In this document: piece after piece, positions 7,447-21,794 of the stretch | How the letters are laid out: every line of letters begins with the position of its first letter | Position numbering within the stretch: the stretch's first letter is position 1 | Assembly (NCBI RefSeq): GCF_027257975.1 | Contig: NZ_JANZKX010000003.1 | Coordinates: 434,001 to 498,000 of the forward strand | Origin: Pelomonas sp. BJYL3 | GTDB taxonomy: Bacteria; Pseudomonadota; Gammaproteobacteria; Burkholderiales; Burkholderiaceae_C | DNA length: 64,000 nucleotides | Reading direction: 5' to 3' | The notes under the pieces: generated by a model | What the model was told of the DNA's origin: nothing | The model's database searches: none | What the model saw: only the letters and a program-made list of their open reading frames with translations | Position numbers and translations under genes: made by a program

Positions 7447-10400
7447 GCCAGGTACTGCGGCGCGGGGCGCCCGAGCTCACCGTCAGCGGGGTGATTTCAT
7501 CGGGCGGCTGGTTCACGCCCGACTTGACGCCGGTCTTGACGGTCTTGTACTTGCCGAACTCGTCCATGACGGCGCTGATACCTGCCTGCATTTCGGTCAG
7601 GCCCTGCACCGTACCGCCACCGGTGATGATGTTGAACATGTACAAGCTGGCCTGGTTGGCCTCCGGCGCCTCGCAGTAGGTCGAGGCGGCTCCCGGGATG
7701 TTGCCGGCTGCGACCAGGGTGTTGGCCACCATCAGCATGTCGATATTGACCCGCTCCGACTTGTTCTTGAGATCCACGAACCAGCCCTTGTTCTTGGACC
7801 AGTCGACCACGGTCTCGGTGCTGCCCACGGTATAGGGCGTCGTGCTGGTGTCGATCTTCTGCTCGACCAGCAGCTTGTCACCGCGGACATCATCCAGGCC
7901 CTTGTCGGACAGATCGTCGGCAATGGCGTAGATGCTTTGCTGCTGGGCCGGTGTGGCCTCGGTCGGGATGTCCGTCTTGCCCAGGTAGCGCCCGGTGCCC
8001 ACATAGATCACGCGACGGCGGCCGCCATTGGCATCGAACTCAGCCAGCTTGGGCAGGGTCGTGATGGGCTGCAGCTGCCCGTCCCCGTTCTTCAGGACGG
8101 CCAGGCGCAGGGCCTTCTTCTTGGGTTCAAGCAGACCGTCGATGTCGAAGCGCCACAGGTTGCCGCGCATGTCGCCACCATAGAAGCGCAGCGCCAGGTT
8201 TTCCTCCGGGCTGTCAATCCATGCATTCACCTTGGCCAGGCCCTCACCCACATTGACCCCTTCCACTTCCGTGGGAATGGTCTGCAGCAGCTCGCCCGTC
8301 TTGGCATCCAGGATGAAGAGGTAGGCGCCGCCGGAGGGGTTGTTGTAGCCGCTGGCCAGCGCCACGATCCACGTGCCGTCAGCACGCTTGGTGACCACCG
8401 GGTTGGAGAAGGCCAGGCCCAGGCGATCGCCCTCGCCCGCGGGCATGGTGTCGGGGCTGATTTCCCACAGAGGCTTGGGGTTCTCGGTGTCCGTCACATC
8501 CAGTGCGTAGTAGCTGCGGCCACCTGCACCCAGGCCTCCGATCAGGATGGTCTTCCAGGCGCCGTCCACATAGATGTCGGACACGATGGGCGAGCCGTCC
8601 ACGAAGTAGGTGTGCTTGGACTCGTAGGACTTGTCCGACAGGATGTACATCTTGGACATGACGCTGGACGGCACATAGGCCCACAGCTCGACACCATCCG
8701 TCTCGCGGAAGGCATGCAGCATGCCATCATTGCCGCCCACCACCAGGATGCGCGTGCGGCCGGCGATGGTCGAGGACTTCACCCAGGACTGGTAGCCGTT
8801 CTCGGTGTACTGGTACTTGGACTGGCCGATGAACACCGGCGAGGAGTTCACCAGGTCACCCAGGATCCGGCTGCGCGGCCGGTAGCCCGTCTGCTCCACG
8901 CCCCGCAGGTAGGACACCATCGTGGCCGGGTCGTTCAGCGCCGTGATTTCAGCCGGGCTCGCGGAGGCGCACTGCGAAGGACGGTCCGTCGACGACTTGT
9001 CGCAGGCCTTGGCGAACAGGGCCAGCTCATCGGCGGTCATCGAGGCCGCGTCGAAGTTGACCAGGCTGCCCGTGGTGGTCTTGGCCCCGCCCTTGCGGAA
9101 GAACTTGATTTTGCGATCCGCGGCCGAGGTCAGCATATCGGCCGCACTCCACTTGGCGTTGTCGACGAAAGATCCCGACTTCTCGTCATAGCGAGTGGCC
9201 TCGACCTTGCCGTTCTTGTCGAAGGTGTACTTGCGGAGGTCACCCGTCCATGCCGGCGACGTGAACTGCGACACATAGGCGCCGTTGTCACCTGCCACCG
9301 GCTGCAGGGTACTCGTGGCAGCGGCAGCGGCAGTACCCGTCACCGAGGCGATGGAATTCAGTGCCGTGGCCAGGCTCAGGGCCAGGCCGGAGGGATCCTT
9401 GGCATTGAAGTAGCGGCCCCGGCCGTTGACGGCGGCGTGCCACAGATCGTCCATCTTCGCGGCACCGGAGGCGAAGGGGTTGGGCCAGTTCCGCACGCCG
9501 GTCTTGACTTTGTAGAAGTCGCCCGCGGTGCTGGTCTCGTAGTCCGGCTCGTAGCCCAGCATGCCACTGTTGCCCAGGCTGAGCGTGTAGGTGGTCATGT
9601 GCTGGTGCTTGGCGTCGTCCTTGCTGCCTTCGGTCACCTTGACATTGTTCTCGCAGACATCGATGCCCTTGGAGCCGGTGCAGTTGCCCAGGTCCGAGGT
9701 GCGCAGATCGGTCTTGTAGTAGTACATCGCCACGTCGGCCAGCGAATCCAGGGTGCCGGTCACATTGGTCGTGGTGGTCTTGTTGGTCACTGCGCTCTTG
9801 ACTTCCGACGTATCGGTGTCGGTCTTGGACACCGTGGTGCCGGCCGTGCGGCTGCCCGACTTGGCCAGGGTAGTCGAGGTGCTGACCACCGTCGGCGGCA
9901 GATCGGCTGGCGGGCTGGTGGCGCAGCCGCCCTTCACTGCGGTGCCGTTCTTCCAGGAGCCGTAGGTCGGTCCGGTCCAGGCACCCGTGCTGGAGTTGTA
10001 GCTGGTGCTGACCGTGGCGACGACTGACTCGGCGCCCTTGGTAGGCGCGGGTTCATCCACGGCGGAGGTCACCGTTTCACCGTCCTTGAGCGTGGTGGTG
10101 GTCTTCGTGTAGCTCCACGGCTGGCTCATGTTGAGGTTGTCCGTCCGCAGCGTTTCGGACATGACCTGCGTGTAGGTGGCCGTGCGCGTCTGCGGCTGGC
10201 CCCAGACGCGCTTGGTGCCTCCCGTGCAGGACTTGTCGGAGGCCAGCGAATAGAGGGTCTGCGACTCGGTATTGACCTTGGTGGTCGTTTCCTTGTAGCT
10301 GATGTTGGAGACCAGGACCCGGCTGAAGTAGTGGGTCACCGTCCAGGTGTCCACGCTCACCACCGTGCTGCTGCTGCCATCGAACATCGGGCGCGGCGTG

Positions 10401-11716
10401 GGCAGGCCGTCCTGGTTGCCGATCTTCAGCTCGCCATTGATGTCGTAGGGACCGTAGTCCATGGCCTTCGTGGTATCCCAATCCACGTACTCGGCATTGT
10501 TGTTCCAGTAGCCGTCCGTCGAAAGCACCAGGAAGTTCTTCTGGCAGGAATACTGCATCGGGTCATAGTCCTGACCCGGGTACTTGTTCGCGAAGTAGCG
10601 TCCGGCCTTCTGGACAGCGCCACGAAGCGGCGTGTAGCCCGAGGGCGGCACGCCGAAGAGCTTGGTGTAGAAATCCTCTTTCTGCGTCTTGTCGAAGTCG
10701 CGCACATGCAGCATGCGCGATCCTTCGGTGACGTTCTTTTCCAGGATGGTGGTGAAACCAATGCGGAAACGCTCGTCCATGGGCTGGAAGGCCAGGCTGG
10801 CCGCCGAGCGCATCATCGCCATGCGATACGAGTAGTAGGTGGCCCAGCGCCAGTACTTCGCCAGGAAGTCGGCACTCATGCTGGGCGTGACGATGTTCAC
10901 GTTGAACAGGCCTGCAGGGATGGCTTTCGGATCGGTGACCGCCATCGCGCACTGGGTGTAGAACGTCGAGGTCTTGCTGACGCTGCCCGTGGGATACAGG
11001 TAGTTGAGCGCGCTCTCGCCACCCTTGGATTTGTCGTAGGTGTAGTAGAGCTGGTTGCCGGGCGTACCGTAGGAAATGTAGGGCGACGAGAAGTAGCCCG
11101 AGCCAGGCAGGTTGCGCGACTGGACCACCTTCAGGGTCACCTTCTGCGCCACGGAGTCCCAGGCGGACACGGTTCCGACCACCCAGTTTCCACGGCTGGA
11201 GTTGTCAAAGACCGTGACCGGCATGCCCAGCACGTAGGCGCCGGCCAGGACCGAGGTTCCCAGCGCCACTGTGACATAGGCGTCCGAGGCCGGCGTCAGC
11301 TGCGTGACCGACTGCGCGCGGCCCGAGTAGTTCAGCGCATTGCTGGAGGACAGCAGGGCCGTGATCTCGGAAGAGGTCGGGGTATCCGGATAGGCGCTCC
11401 CATCCGCCTTCACCGGTGCCGGGTAGGCCAGCTCGGGATTGAAGGCCAGACCATTGCACTGGGACGACAGCCGCCCCGGCTGTGCCCAGGCGGAGTTGCT
11501 GGACACCTTCTGGAAGTTGGCGTCATCGGGCAGGAAGTCGTCCGCCATACTGCCCGAGTCATCCAGCACGAACAGGATGTTGGGCTTGACGTTGACGGCA
11601 ATCGAGGCCCACAGCGGCACCGTGGAAATGTCCGTCGAGGCGAAGGCTGCCGTGGCCGTCAGGGCGGAGAGCCCCATGGCCAGCCGGGTCAGCGAATGAG
11701 GGAAGCGTTGGTTCAT
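7433..11716 (-). CDS. pilY1: PilY1-type pilus tip adhesin / assembly factor
   Basis: A large secreted protein (1427 residues) that works with minor pilins to prime type IV pili, at the pilus tip and as a surface adhesin or mechanosensor. An N-terminal signal peptide (residues 1-27) is followed by a von Willebrand A domain with MIDAS motif LDDSGSM (residues 51-57). A Thr/Ser-rich stretch lies about residues 470-660, and the C-terminal half is the PilY1 beta-propeller, with RSRILGDLVNSSPVFIG and GNDGMLHAF near its start. The ATG at 11716 follows GGAG. An in-frame GTG four codons upstream is less likely. It overlaps the downstream TonB-like gene. Confidence 0.95.
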   Translation of the reverse strand: MNQRFPHSLTRLAMGLSALTATAAFASTDISTVPLWASIAVNVKPNILFVLDDSGSMADDFLPDDANFQKVSSNSAWAQPGRLSSQCNGLAFNPELAYPAPVKADGSAYPDTPTSSEITALLSSSNALNYSGRAQSVTQLTPASDAYVTVALGTSVLAGAYVLGMPVTVFDNSSRGNWVVGTVSAWDSVAQKVTLKVVQSRNLPGSGYFSSPYISYGTPGNQLYYTYDKSKGGESALNYLYPTGSVSKTSTFYTQCAMAVTDPKAIPAGLFNVNIVTPSMSADFLAKYWRWATYYSYRMAMMRSAASLAFQPMDERFRIGFTTILEKNVTEGSRMLHVRDFDKTQKEDFYTKLFGVPPSGYTPLRGAVQKAGRYFANKYPGQDYDPMQYSCQKNFLVLSTDGYWNNNAEYVDWDTTKAMDYGPYDINGELKIGNQDGLPTPRPMFDGSSSTVVSVDTWTVTHYFSRVLVSNISYKETTTKVNTESQTLYSLASDKSCTGGTKRVWGQPQTRTATYTQVMSETLRTDNLNMSQPWSYTKTTTTLKDGETVTSAVDEPAPTKGAESVVATVSTSYNSSTGAWTGPTYGSWKNGTAVKGGCATSPPADLPPTVVSTSTTLAKSGSRTAGTTVSKTDTDTSEVKSAVTNKTTTTNVTGTLDSLADVAMYYYKTDLRTSDLGNCTGSKGIDVCENNVKVTEGSKDDAKHQHMTTYTLSLGNSGMLGYEPDYETSTAGDFYKVKTGVRNWPNPFASGAAKMDDLWHAAVNGRGRYFNAKDPSGLALSLATALNSIASVTGTAAAAATSTLQPVAGDNGAYVSQFTSPAWTGDLRKYTFDKNGKVEATRYDEKSGSFVDNAKWSAADMLTSAADRKIKFFRKGGAKTTTGSLVNFDAASMTADELALFAKACDKSSTDRPSQCASASPAEITALNDPATMVSYLRGVEQTGYRPRSRILGDLVNSSPVFIGQSKYQYTENGYQSWVKSSTIAGRTRILVVGGNDGMLHAFRETDGVELWAYVPSSVMSKMYILSDKSYESKHTYFVDGSPIVSDIYVDGAWKTILIGGLGAGGRSYYALDVTDTENPKPLWEISPDTMPAGEGDRLGLAFSNPVVTKRADGTWIVALASGYNNPSGGAYLFILDAKTGELLQTIPTEVEGVNVGEGLAKVNAWIDSPEENLALRFYGGDMRGNLWRFDIDGLLEPKKKALRLAVLKNGDGQLQPITTLPKLAEFDANGGRRRVIYVGTGRYLGKTDIPTEATPAQQQSIYAIADDLSDKGLDDVRGDKLLVEQKIDTSTTPYTVGSTETVVDWSKNKGWFVDLKNKSERVNIDMLMVANTLVAAGNIPGAASTYCEAPEANQASLYMFNIITGGGTVQGLTEMQAGISAVMDEFGKYKTVKTGVKSGVNQPPDEITPLTVSSGAPRRSTWRELH

Positions 11717-11767
11717 GGAATGCTCCACACCAGGGTTAACCGTTCAGGGATCCGGACCGCCAGGCGG

Positions 11768-12451
11768 TCAGAAATGGACCAGCGTCTCGGTGATGGCGAC
11801 CGTCTGTCGCGAGCCTTCAGCGCGGGTGATCACCCGGTAGAAGGTGGTTGTTGTCTTGGGCGGGATGTCGCCCATGTAGCTCAGCATCCCCTTGTCCATG
11901 CTGACGGCCTTGGAGAACTTGATCGGCAGAGCACAGGGGCGACCACTGCCGCCAGGGCCGGGCTCCGCGCACAGACGCGTGATCAACCACTTGACTTGCA
12001 CCTTCGTCGCACCAACCGTCTTGACGGCCTTGGTGGGCTTGACGCAAACGGCCGTGGCCGATTCCTCCATGCCCCCGCAGCCGTTGTCCGCCCAGTCCAC
12101 CAGGGACAGGGCCTTGGCCGCGTCCTGCTCCGTCAAGGTGGGTGCCAGGTTGTCCAGCGCCACCGCGTAGTAGCCGAGTTCAGGCGCGTCCTTCTCCAGC
12201 TTGGCCGGGCCCGCGCCGTACATCCAGCTGATGGCCTCTTCCGTGCCCACTGAGGCGGCCGTCACCGCGTCCTTGCGGAAGCCCAGATTGCCAAGCGTCA
12301 GCGTGCCGGTGTCCACCGAACGCACCAGGGCCACGCCGCCCAGGGTCAGCACGACCAGCGAGATCAGGGCAAAGATCATCGACACGCCGCGCTGCTGGCG
12401 ACGAGCCCCGCGGGCTTTGAGTGGATGAGGCATGTTCATGTCCAGTTTCAT
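11768..12451 (-). CDS. pilX: PilX-type minor pilin
   Basis: A 227-residue inner-membrane-inserted minor pilin, part of the PilVWX-PilE-FimT-PilY1 priming complex of type IV pili. The N-terminus has the PilX layout: a basic leader ending RRQQRG, then SMIFALISLVVLTLGGVALVRS as the hydrophobic helix, followed by a globular domain with several Cys residues. It lacks the Gly-Phe prepilin cleavage pair, as PilX-class N-termini often do. It lies 34 bases after pilW and 51 before pilY1. Confidence 0.85.
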   Translation of the reverse strand: MKLDMNMPHPLKARGARRQQRGVSMIFALISLVVLTLGGVALVRSVDTGTLTLGNLGFRKDAVTAASVGTEEAISWMYGAGPAKLEKDAPELGYYAVALDNLAPTLTEQDAAKALSLVDWADNGCGGMEESATAVCVKPTKAVKTVGATKVQVKWLITRLCAEPGPGGSGRPCALPIKFSKAVSMDKGMLSYMGDIPPKTTTTFYRVITRAEGSRQTVAITETLVHF

Positions 12452-12485
12452 AGATTCGCTCGGCGAGTGGGCACGGGCCCCTGCG

Positions 12486-13637
12486 TCAGGTCCCCAGATC
12501 GGAACGCCACAGCTGGTTCCGGATGGGAATCACCACTTCGAAGACCTTGTAGCGGTAGTGCTCCCAGTCGGCCGCAACCTTGGGATTCAGCTTGATGCAC
12601 TTGCTGGTCCCGCAATCCACCGTGCCCGGCACCGAGGCCAGCTTGCCGACATCCCACAGGGGCTCGGATGTCGTGACCTTGTCCTTTTCGAACTGCTCGG
12701 AGCGCGTCAGCAGGGCCATGCGCACCGCGCGCACCTGCTGCCAGCCTGCGACAGTGGTCGGGGTGTCCGACACGTACTGGTCCACGACGCCATCGGCATC
12801 CGAGTCCACGCCATAGAAGGCCTTGAGGTCGACCACGCCGTTCTGCACCACGCGGTTGACCACGGCCCGGTCCTTCAAGGTGAACTGAGCACGCTGCAGA
12901 GCGTAGACGGGGCTGCCGGCGGCGACCGGCGCCACGGAGTAGGTGGAACTCTCCAGCGCTCCCAGGTTGACGACGTACTGGGACAGCGACATCGCCGGCA
13001 GCGTTGCGATGCTGTTCCAGGCGGCATCGACGGTCCGGCCCACGCCCACATGGTCGGCCTTGATGTCCGTCGCCTGGAACACGATGCAGGAACCCACTCC
13101 CGTCGTGGGATCGGCAGGTGCGCTGACCACGGCCAGCAGGTCCCCGGCCTCGATGCCGATATTGGACTTCAGCGTCACCGTGTTGGCCACGGAGCCGCCC
13201 CCCGTCGGATTGAACAGCGGGGCGGTCACCTGGGCCGGGATGGAGAAGTGAGTGGGCACGCTCTTGGTGATGCGCAGCGTGTCCGGCATGTCGGCCGTCT
13301 TGGTGATCACGACAGGTGCCAGGTCAGGCGGGATGTCGGCGATCACGGCCCCGGCGTACTTGGCGGTCAGGGTGCAGCCCGTCCCGGCGGTATCCGAGGT
13401 CAGGCCATAACCCGCCTCCTTCACTTCCTTCTCGAGCTCGAAGAGGGCCAGGGCACCGGCCACCTGCGCATCGGAACCCGACATCGTGTTGCGCTTCTGC
13501 TGCTCAGAGCGGGCCAGGATGGTGGCGATGACCACCGTGGACAGCAGGCCCACACCCACGCCCACCATCAGCTCCACGAGCGTGAAGCCGGCGCTGCCGC
13601 GCTTGCTCGACATCGTTTGAAGTCTCTTCTTGCTCAT
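12486..13637 (-). CDS. pilW: PilW-type minor pilin
   Basis: Minor pilin of 383 residues. A type III prepilin leader ending SAG is followed by FTLVELMVGVGVGLLSTVVI, with the conserved Glu at +5. A long globular domain follows, about the size of other PilW proteins. The ATG at 13637 overlaps the pilV TGA as ATGA; a second ATG at 13613 is possible. The frame is open upstream of 13637 but that stretch overlaps pilV and is not pilin-like. Confidence 0.88.
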   Translation of the reverse strand: MSKKRLQTMSSKRGSAGFTLVELMVGVGVGLLSTVVIATILARSEQQKRNTMSGSDAQVAGALALFELEKEVKEAGYGLTSDTAGTGCTLTAKYAGAVIADIPPDLAPVVITKTADMPDTLRITKSVPTHFSIPAQVTAPLFNPTGGGSVANTVTLKSNIGIEAGDLLAVVSAPADPTTGVGSCIVFQATDIKADHVGVGRTVDAAWNSIATLPAMSLSQYVVNLGALESSTYSVAPVAAGSPVYALQRAQFTLKDRAVVNRVVQNGVVDLKAFYGVDSDADGVVDQYVSDTPTTVAGWQQVRAVRMALLTRSEQFEKDKVTTSEPLWDVGKLASVPGTVDCGTSKCIKLNPKVAADWEHYRYKVFEVVIPIRNQLWRSDLGT

Positions 13638-14059
13638 GGCTGCCACACCAGGACGGTTTGGTATTGATTCTTGTCGGAGCCCTGCTGCCAGCTGATGGTG
13701 ATGTCCACCTTGCTGGCGCCGGCATCCACAGCCACGTCCGGGTCCTCGGCGGCCGGCAGGACTGACTTGACCTTGGTGCGCCACTCCTTGCAGCGGGGAT
13801 ACGAGCCACAGGACGCCTTGGAATACTGCTTCATGTTGGCGAGGCTGTCCGTCTGGATCAAGGCCACCAGGTCAGACGCCAGGTTGGCGGCGTCGGCTCG
13901 GAACTTGGCATTGGTCTGGGCGCGGGTCATGGCGGCCTGCAGACCGATCAGCCCCAGCACGCCGAAGGCGAAGATCAGCACGCCGATCATGGCCTCGATC
14001 AGCGCAATGCCCCGCTGGCGCGGGCGGCGGCGGCCCTGTTGAAACGTCATGGTGTTCAT
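13634..14059 (-). CDS. pilV: PilV-type minor pilin
   Basis: A short (141-residue) type IV minor pilin with leader QRGIALIEAMIGVLIFAFGVLGLIG. The cleavage site follows Gly17, and +1 is Ile rather than Phe, as in many PilV proteins; Glu lies at +5. The pattern LGLIGLQAAMTRAQTNAKFRADA is typical of PilV. It overlaps fimT by four bases (ATGA) and pilW by four bases. Confidence 0.88.
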   Translation of the reverse strand: MNTMTFQQGRRRPRQRGIALIEAMIGVLIFAFGVLGLIGLQAAMTRAQTNAKFRADAANLASDLVALIQTDSLANMKQYSKASCGSYPRCKEWRTKVKSVLPAAEDPDVAVDAGASKVDITISWQQGSDKNQYQTVLVWQP

Positions 14060-14667
14060 GGGCAGGCCCTCGGATCACTGGAAGACACCTTGGGATCGCA
14101 GCTGCGGATCGCACCCCCGCTTTCCACGCGGATCTGGAGTTCCCGTGCCGTGCCGGAGGCCGGCTTGATGGTGATGCGGTTGATGGCATCCGCGTTGACC
14201 ACCTGCCCCAGGGTGTTGAAGATCACCCGGGAGGCATCCTTGTCTGTGCTGTCGACGGCCGCGACCGTGACCCGCGAAGCGCCGGACAAGGCCTCGGATC
14301 GTGCAACCAGCAGGGGATCCGCGCTGGGAACGTCTTCATTGCACTTGCCCGCAGGGTCCTTCACGCTGATCACCCAGTGGCGGCCCGTGTTGGACACCGC
14401 GCAGGCGCTGCCCGGTATCGCGGCGTCATCGGCAATCAGCCAGAAGCTGACCGCGCGGTTGTTCTTCAGTGCATCCAGGCGGGCCCGCTCAAGACCTGCA
14501 CGCAGCGACTCCGTGGTGCTGCGGACCTGCAGGTTCCTGACCCATTCCACGGCACCGGGAACCGTCACCGCCACCAGGAGGCCCATGATGGCAAGGGCGA
14601 CAGCCATCTCCACGAGCGTGAAGCCCGGCGTTGGCCCAGCGAGCCTGGGGCTTCTGGCGCTCAACAT
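14056..14667 (-). CDS. fimT: FimT/GspH-family minor pilin
   Basis: A 203-residue pseudopilin-like protein. The prepilin cleavage motif is TPG/FTLVEMAVALAIMGLLVAV, followed by an ERARLDALKNNRAVSFWL region typical of FimT/GspH proteins, and it ends Cys-rich. Position between pilE and pilV matches fimT in other minor pilin operons. It overlaps the pilE stop by seven bases and the pilV start by four. Confidence 0.85.
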   Translation of the reverse strand: MLSARSPRLAGPTPGFTLVEMAVALAIMGLLVAVTVPGAVEWVRNLQVRSTTESLRAGLERARLDALKNNRAVSFWLIADDAAIPGSACAVSNTGRHWVISVKDPAGKCNEDVPSADPLLVARSEALSGASRVTVAAVDSTDKDASRVIFNTLGQVVNADAINRITIKPASGTARELQIRVESGGAIRSCDPKVSSSDPRACP

Positions 14668-15137
14668 TCATCCCCCCGGACGACCCAGCAGTTCTTATCC
14701 ACCGTTTCGCCCTTGAAGGACGTCGTCTTGGAAGTCGAGGAGGTCAGCTCGTAGGTATGGCCCGCAACCACGGAGGCCGACTTGCCGGAGGCGGTCAGCT
14801 TGTAGTCCTGACCGTCCGCCAGGGACTCGCATCCGTAGTCAAAGTTCTTTTTGCCCGCAGGAGAGAAATCCTTCCACGCCGGAGCCGGATCATCATTGGC
14901 GCACTTGCCACCGGAGCCGTAGTTGCGGTGATCCTGGTAGTACTGCTCCATCTTGACTCGGTAGTCCGACAGCGCTGCAGTTGCTTCCGGGATGCTGCCG
15001 CGCCGCACATAGTCACGATAGGCAGGCAAGGCCAGGCCCGCCAGGATGCCCAGGATGGCCGTCACCACCAGGACTTCCATCAAGGTGAAGCCTGACTGGG
15101 AAGCGCGCTTCGCACCGGCAAATCGAATATGTGTCAT
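14661..15137 (-). CDS. pilE: PilE-type type IV pilin
   Basis: First gene of the minor pilin operon; 158 residues from the ATG at 15137. The leader ends SQSG and the mature helix starts FTLMEVLVVTAILGILAGLA with Glu at +5, followed by PAYRDYVRRGSIPEA, a PilE signature. A Cys pair near the C-terminus fits the pilin D-loop. The frame is open to 15263, but those residues are not pilin-like and would lengthen the leader to about 60. Whether this is a minor pilin (likely from context) or a major one cannot be told from sequence. Confidence 0.88.
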   Translation of the reverse strand: MTHIRFAGAKRASQSGFTLMEVLVVTAILGILAGLALPAYRDYVRRGSIPEATAALSDYRVKMEQYYQDHRNYGSGGKCANDDPAPAWKDFSPAGKKNFDYGCESLADGQDYKLTASGKSASVVAGHTYELTSSTSKTTSFKGETVDKNCWVVRGDEC

Positions 15138-15340
15138 GGTTGCTCGCAGGTTCGTTCGGGACGCCAGAACCGGGCCCCCAAAGGGAGCCTGGCATGGGCC
15201 TGAGCGTAGTGTCGGCCGAAGCATAGGCAAAGTGAGGGGGCGTTTTCCACGGTGGCGACACACCGCCCGACCAGCGGCCGCCCGTCGCGGACGAATGGCA
15301 AAAGCTTGTAACCAGCCGCAAACAGTTTCCGGTCAGCCAT

Positions 15341-15372
15341 GAAAAAGCCGCCCTCGCGTCACGCGGGGCGGC
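15341..15372 (-). terminator. Rho-independent terminator of gltD
   Basis: On the minus strand an inverted repeat (GCCGCCCC and GGGCGGC around a loop) is followed directly by five T residues, about 40 bases after the gltD stop. Confidence 0.85.
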
Positions 15373-15409
15373 TGGCAGTCGGGCGATGCCCGGGAGCGGT
15401 CGGCCGGGG

Positions 15410-16876
15410 TCAGCGCGGCAGCACGCTGCTGCCGGTCAGGTATTCGTCCACGGCCCGGGCGGCCTGGCGACCCTCGCGGATGGCCCAGACGACCAGGGAC
15501 TGGCCCCGGCGCATGTCACCCGCGGCGAAGACCTTGTCGACGTTCGTCGCGTAGCCCCCCTGGGCCTCGGTGCTCGCCTTGGCATTGCCGCGGGCATCCT
15601 TGCCCACGCCAAAGGCCTCCAGCACCGGCGAGACCGGCGCGACAAAGCCCATGGCCAGCAGCACCAGGTCCGCCTTCAGCACCTGCTCGGAACCCGGCAC
15701 CTCGACCATCTTGCCGCCCTGCCACTCCACGCGCACCGTCTTGACGCCGGTGACCTTGCCCTTCTCACCGATGAATTCCTTGGTGGCGATGGCGAATTCG
15801 CGCTCGCAGCCCTCCTCATGGCTGGACGAGGTGCGCAGCTTGTAGGGCCAGTAGGGCCAGGTCAGCGGGCGGTCCTCTTCCTCGGGCGGGCGGGGCATCA
15901 GCTCGAACTGGGTGACGCTCTTGGCGCCATGGCGATTGCTGGTCCCCACGCAGTCGCTGCCGGTGTCCCCACCGCCGATGACGATGACGTGCTTGCCTTC
16001 CGCCCGCAACTGGCCCTTGAGCTTGTCGCCGGCATTGACCTTGTTCTGCTGGGGCAGGAACTCCATCGCGAAGTGGATGCCCGCCAGGTCACGGCCCGGC
16101 ACCGGCAGGTCTCGCGACTGCTCGGCGCCGCCGCACAGCAGCACGGCATCGAACTGGGCCTTCAGGTCCTCGGCGCTGACCGTTTCCTTGGCCCAGTTGG
16201 TGACCTTGCTGTCCTCACCGAGGCTGGCCACGAGCACGCCGGTGCGGAAGACGACACCCTCGGCCTCCATCTGCTGCACACGGCGGTCGATGTGGGACTT
16301 CTCCATCTTGAAGTCGGGGATGCCATAGCGCAGCAGGCCGCCCACGCGGTCGTTCTTCTCGAAGACCGTGACCTCGTGACCGACACGCGCCAGCTGCTGC
16401 GCCGCGGCCAGGCCGGCCGGGCCCGAGCCCACGACGGCCACGCGCTTGCCTGTCTTCACGGCGGCCGGCTGCGGCTTCACCCAGCCCTCGAGCCAGGCGC
16501 GGTCGATGATGGCGTGCTCGATGGACTTGATGCCCACCGCGTCGTCATTGACGTTCAGCGTGCAGGCCGCCTCGCAGGGCGCGGGGCAGATGCGGCCGGT
16601 GAACTCCGGGAAGTTGTTGGTGCTGTGCAGGACGGTGATGGCGTTCTGCCAGTCACCGCGGTACACGAGATCGTTGAAGTCCGGAATGATGTTGTTGACC
16701 GGGCAGCCGTTGTTGCAGAACGGCGTGCCGCAGTCCATGCAGCGCGCGCCCTGCTGCTTGGCCTGATCGGCGCTCAGCGCAATGACGAACTCCTTGTAGT
16801 TCTTCAGGCGGGCCGGAACGGGCTCGTAGCCCTCCTCCAGGCGCTCGTACTCCATGAAGCCGGTGACTTTTCCCAT
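15410..16876 (-). CDS. gltD: Glutamate synthase (NADPH) small subunit
   Basis: GltD (488 residues) oxidises NADPH and passes electrons through FAD and iron-sulfur clusters to GltB for glutamate synthesis from glutamine and 2-oxoglutarate. The N-terminal cysteines [17 protein letters not shown] and CPAPCEAAC ligate two [4Fe-4S] clusters. Two dinucleotide folds are visible: [15 protein letters not shown] (FAD) and [11 protein letters not shown] (NADPH). The ATG at 16876 has AGGAG upstream. It lies 17 bases after gltB, and the pair forms the standard gltBD operon. Confidence 0.97.
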   Translation of the reverse strand: MGKVTGFMEYERLEEGYEPVPARLKNYKEFVIALSADQAKQQGARCMDCGTPFCNNGCPVNNIIPDFNDLVYRGDWQNAITVLHSTNNFPEFTGRICPAPCEAACTLNVNDDAVGIKSIEHAIIDRAWLEGWVKPQPAAVKTGKRVAVVGSGPAGLAAAQQLARVGHEVTVFEKNDRVGGLLRYGIPDFKMEKSHIDRRVQQMEAEGVVFRTGVLVASLGEDSKVTNWAKETVSAEDLKAQFDAVLLCGGAEQSRDLPVPGRDLAGIHFAMEFLPQQNKVNAGDKLKGQLRAEGKHVIVIGGGDTGSDCVGTSNRHGAKSVTQFELMPRPPEEEDRPLTWPYWPYKLRTSSSHEEGCEREFAIATKEFIGEKGKVTGVKTVRVEWQGGKMVEVPGSEQVLKADLVLLAMGFVAPVSPVLEAFGVGKDARGNAKASTEAQGGYATNVDKVFAAGDMRRGQSLVVWAIREGRQAARAVDEYLTGSSVLPR

Positions 16877-16893
16877 TGTGTACTCCTAATCTC

Positions 16894-21672
<4,779 letters not shown>

Positions 21673-21794
21673 GGCGACTCCGCATTCAAAAGGCTGTAGC
21701 TCCGGCCCCGGGGGGCCTGCGCTACGCGATTGCTGCAGCGCGGGAGGATTGCCGTGCAGATTAGTCGTCGAACCGTTACAGGACAAGAACGATT

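Noticed and set aside
15138-15300. A sigma54 (RpoN) promoter for the minor pilin operon
   Set aside because: No GG-N10-GC element with the right flanks was found upstream of pilE.
15134-15340. A 68-codon frame on the minus strand upstream of and overlapping the pilE start
   Set aside because: No ribosome-binding site or recognisable features; it occupies what should be the pilE promoter region.
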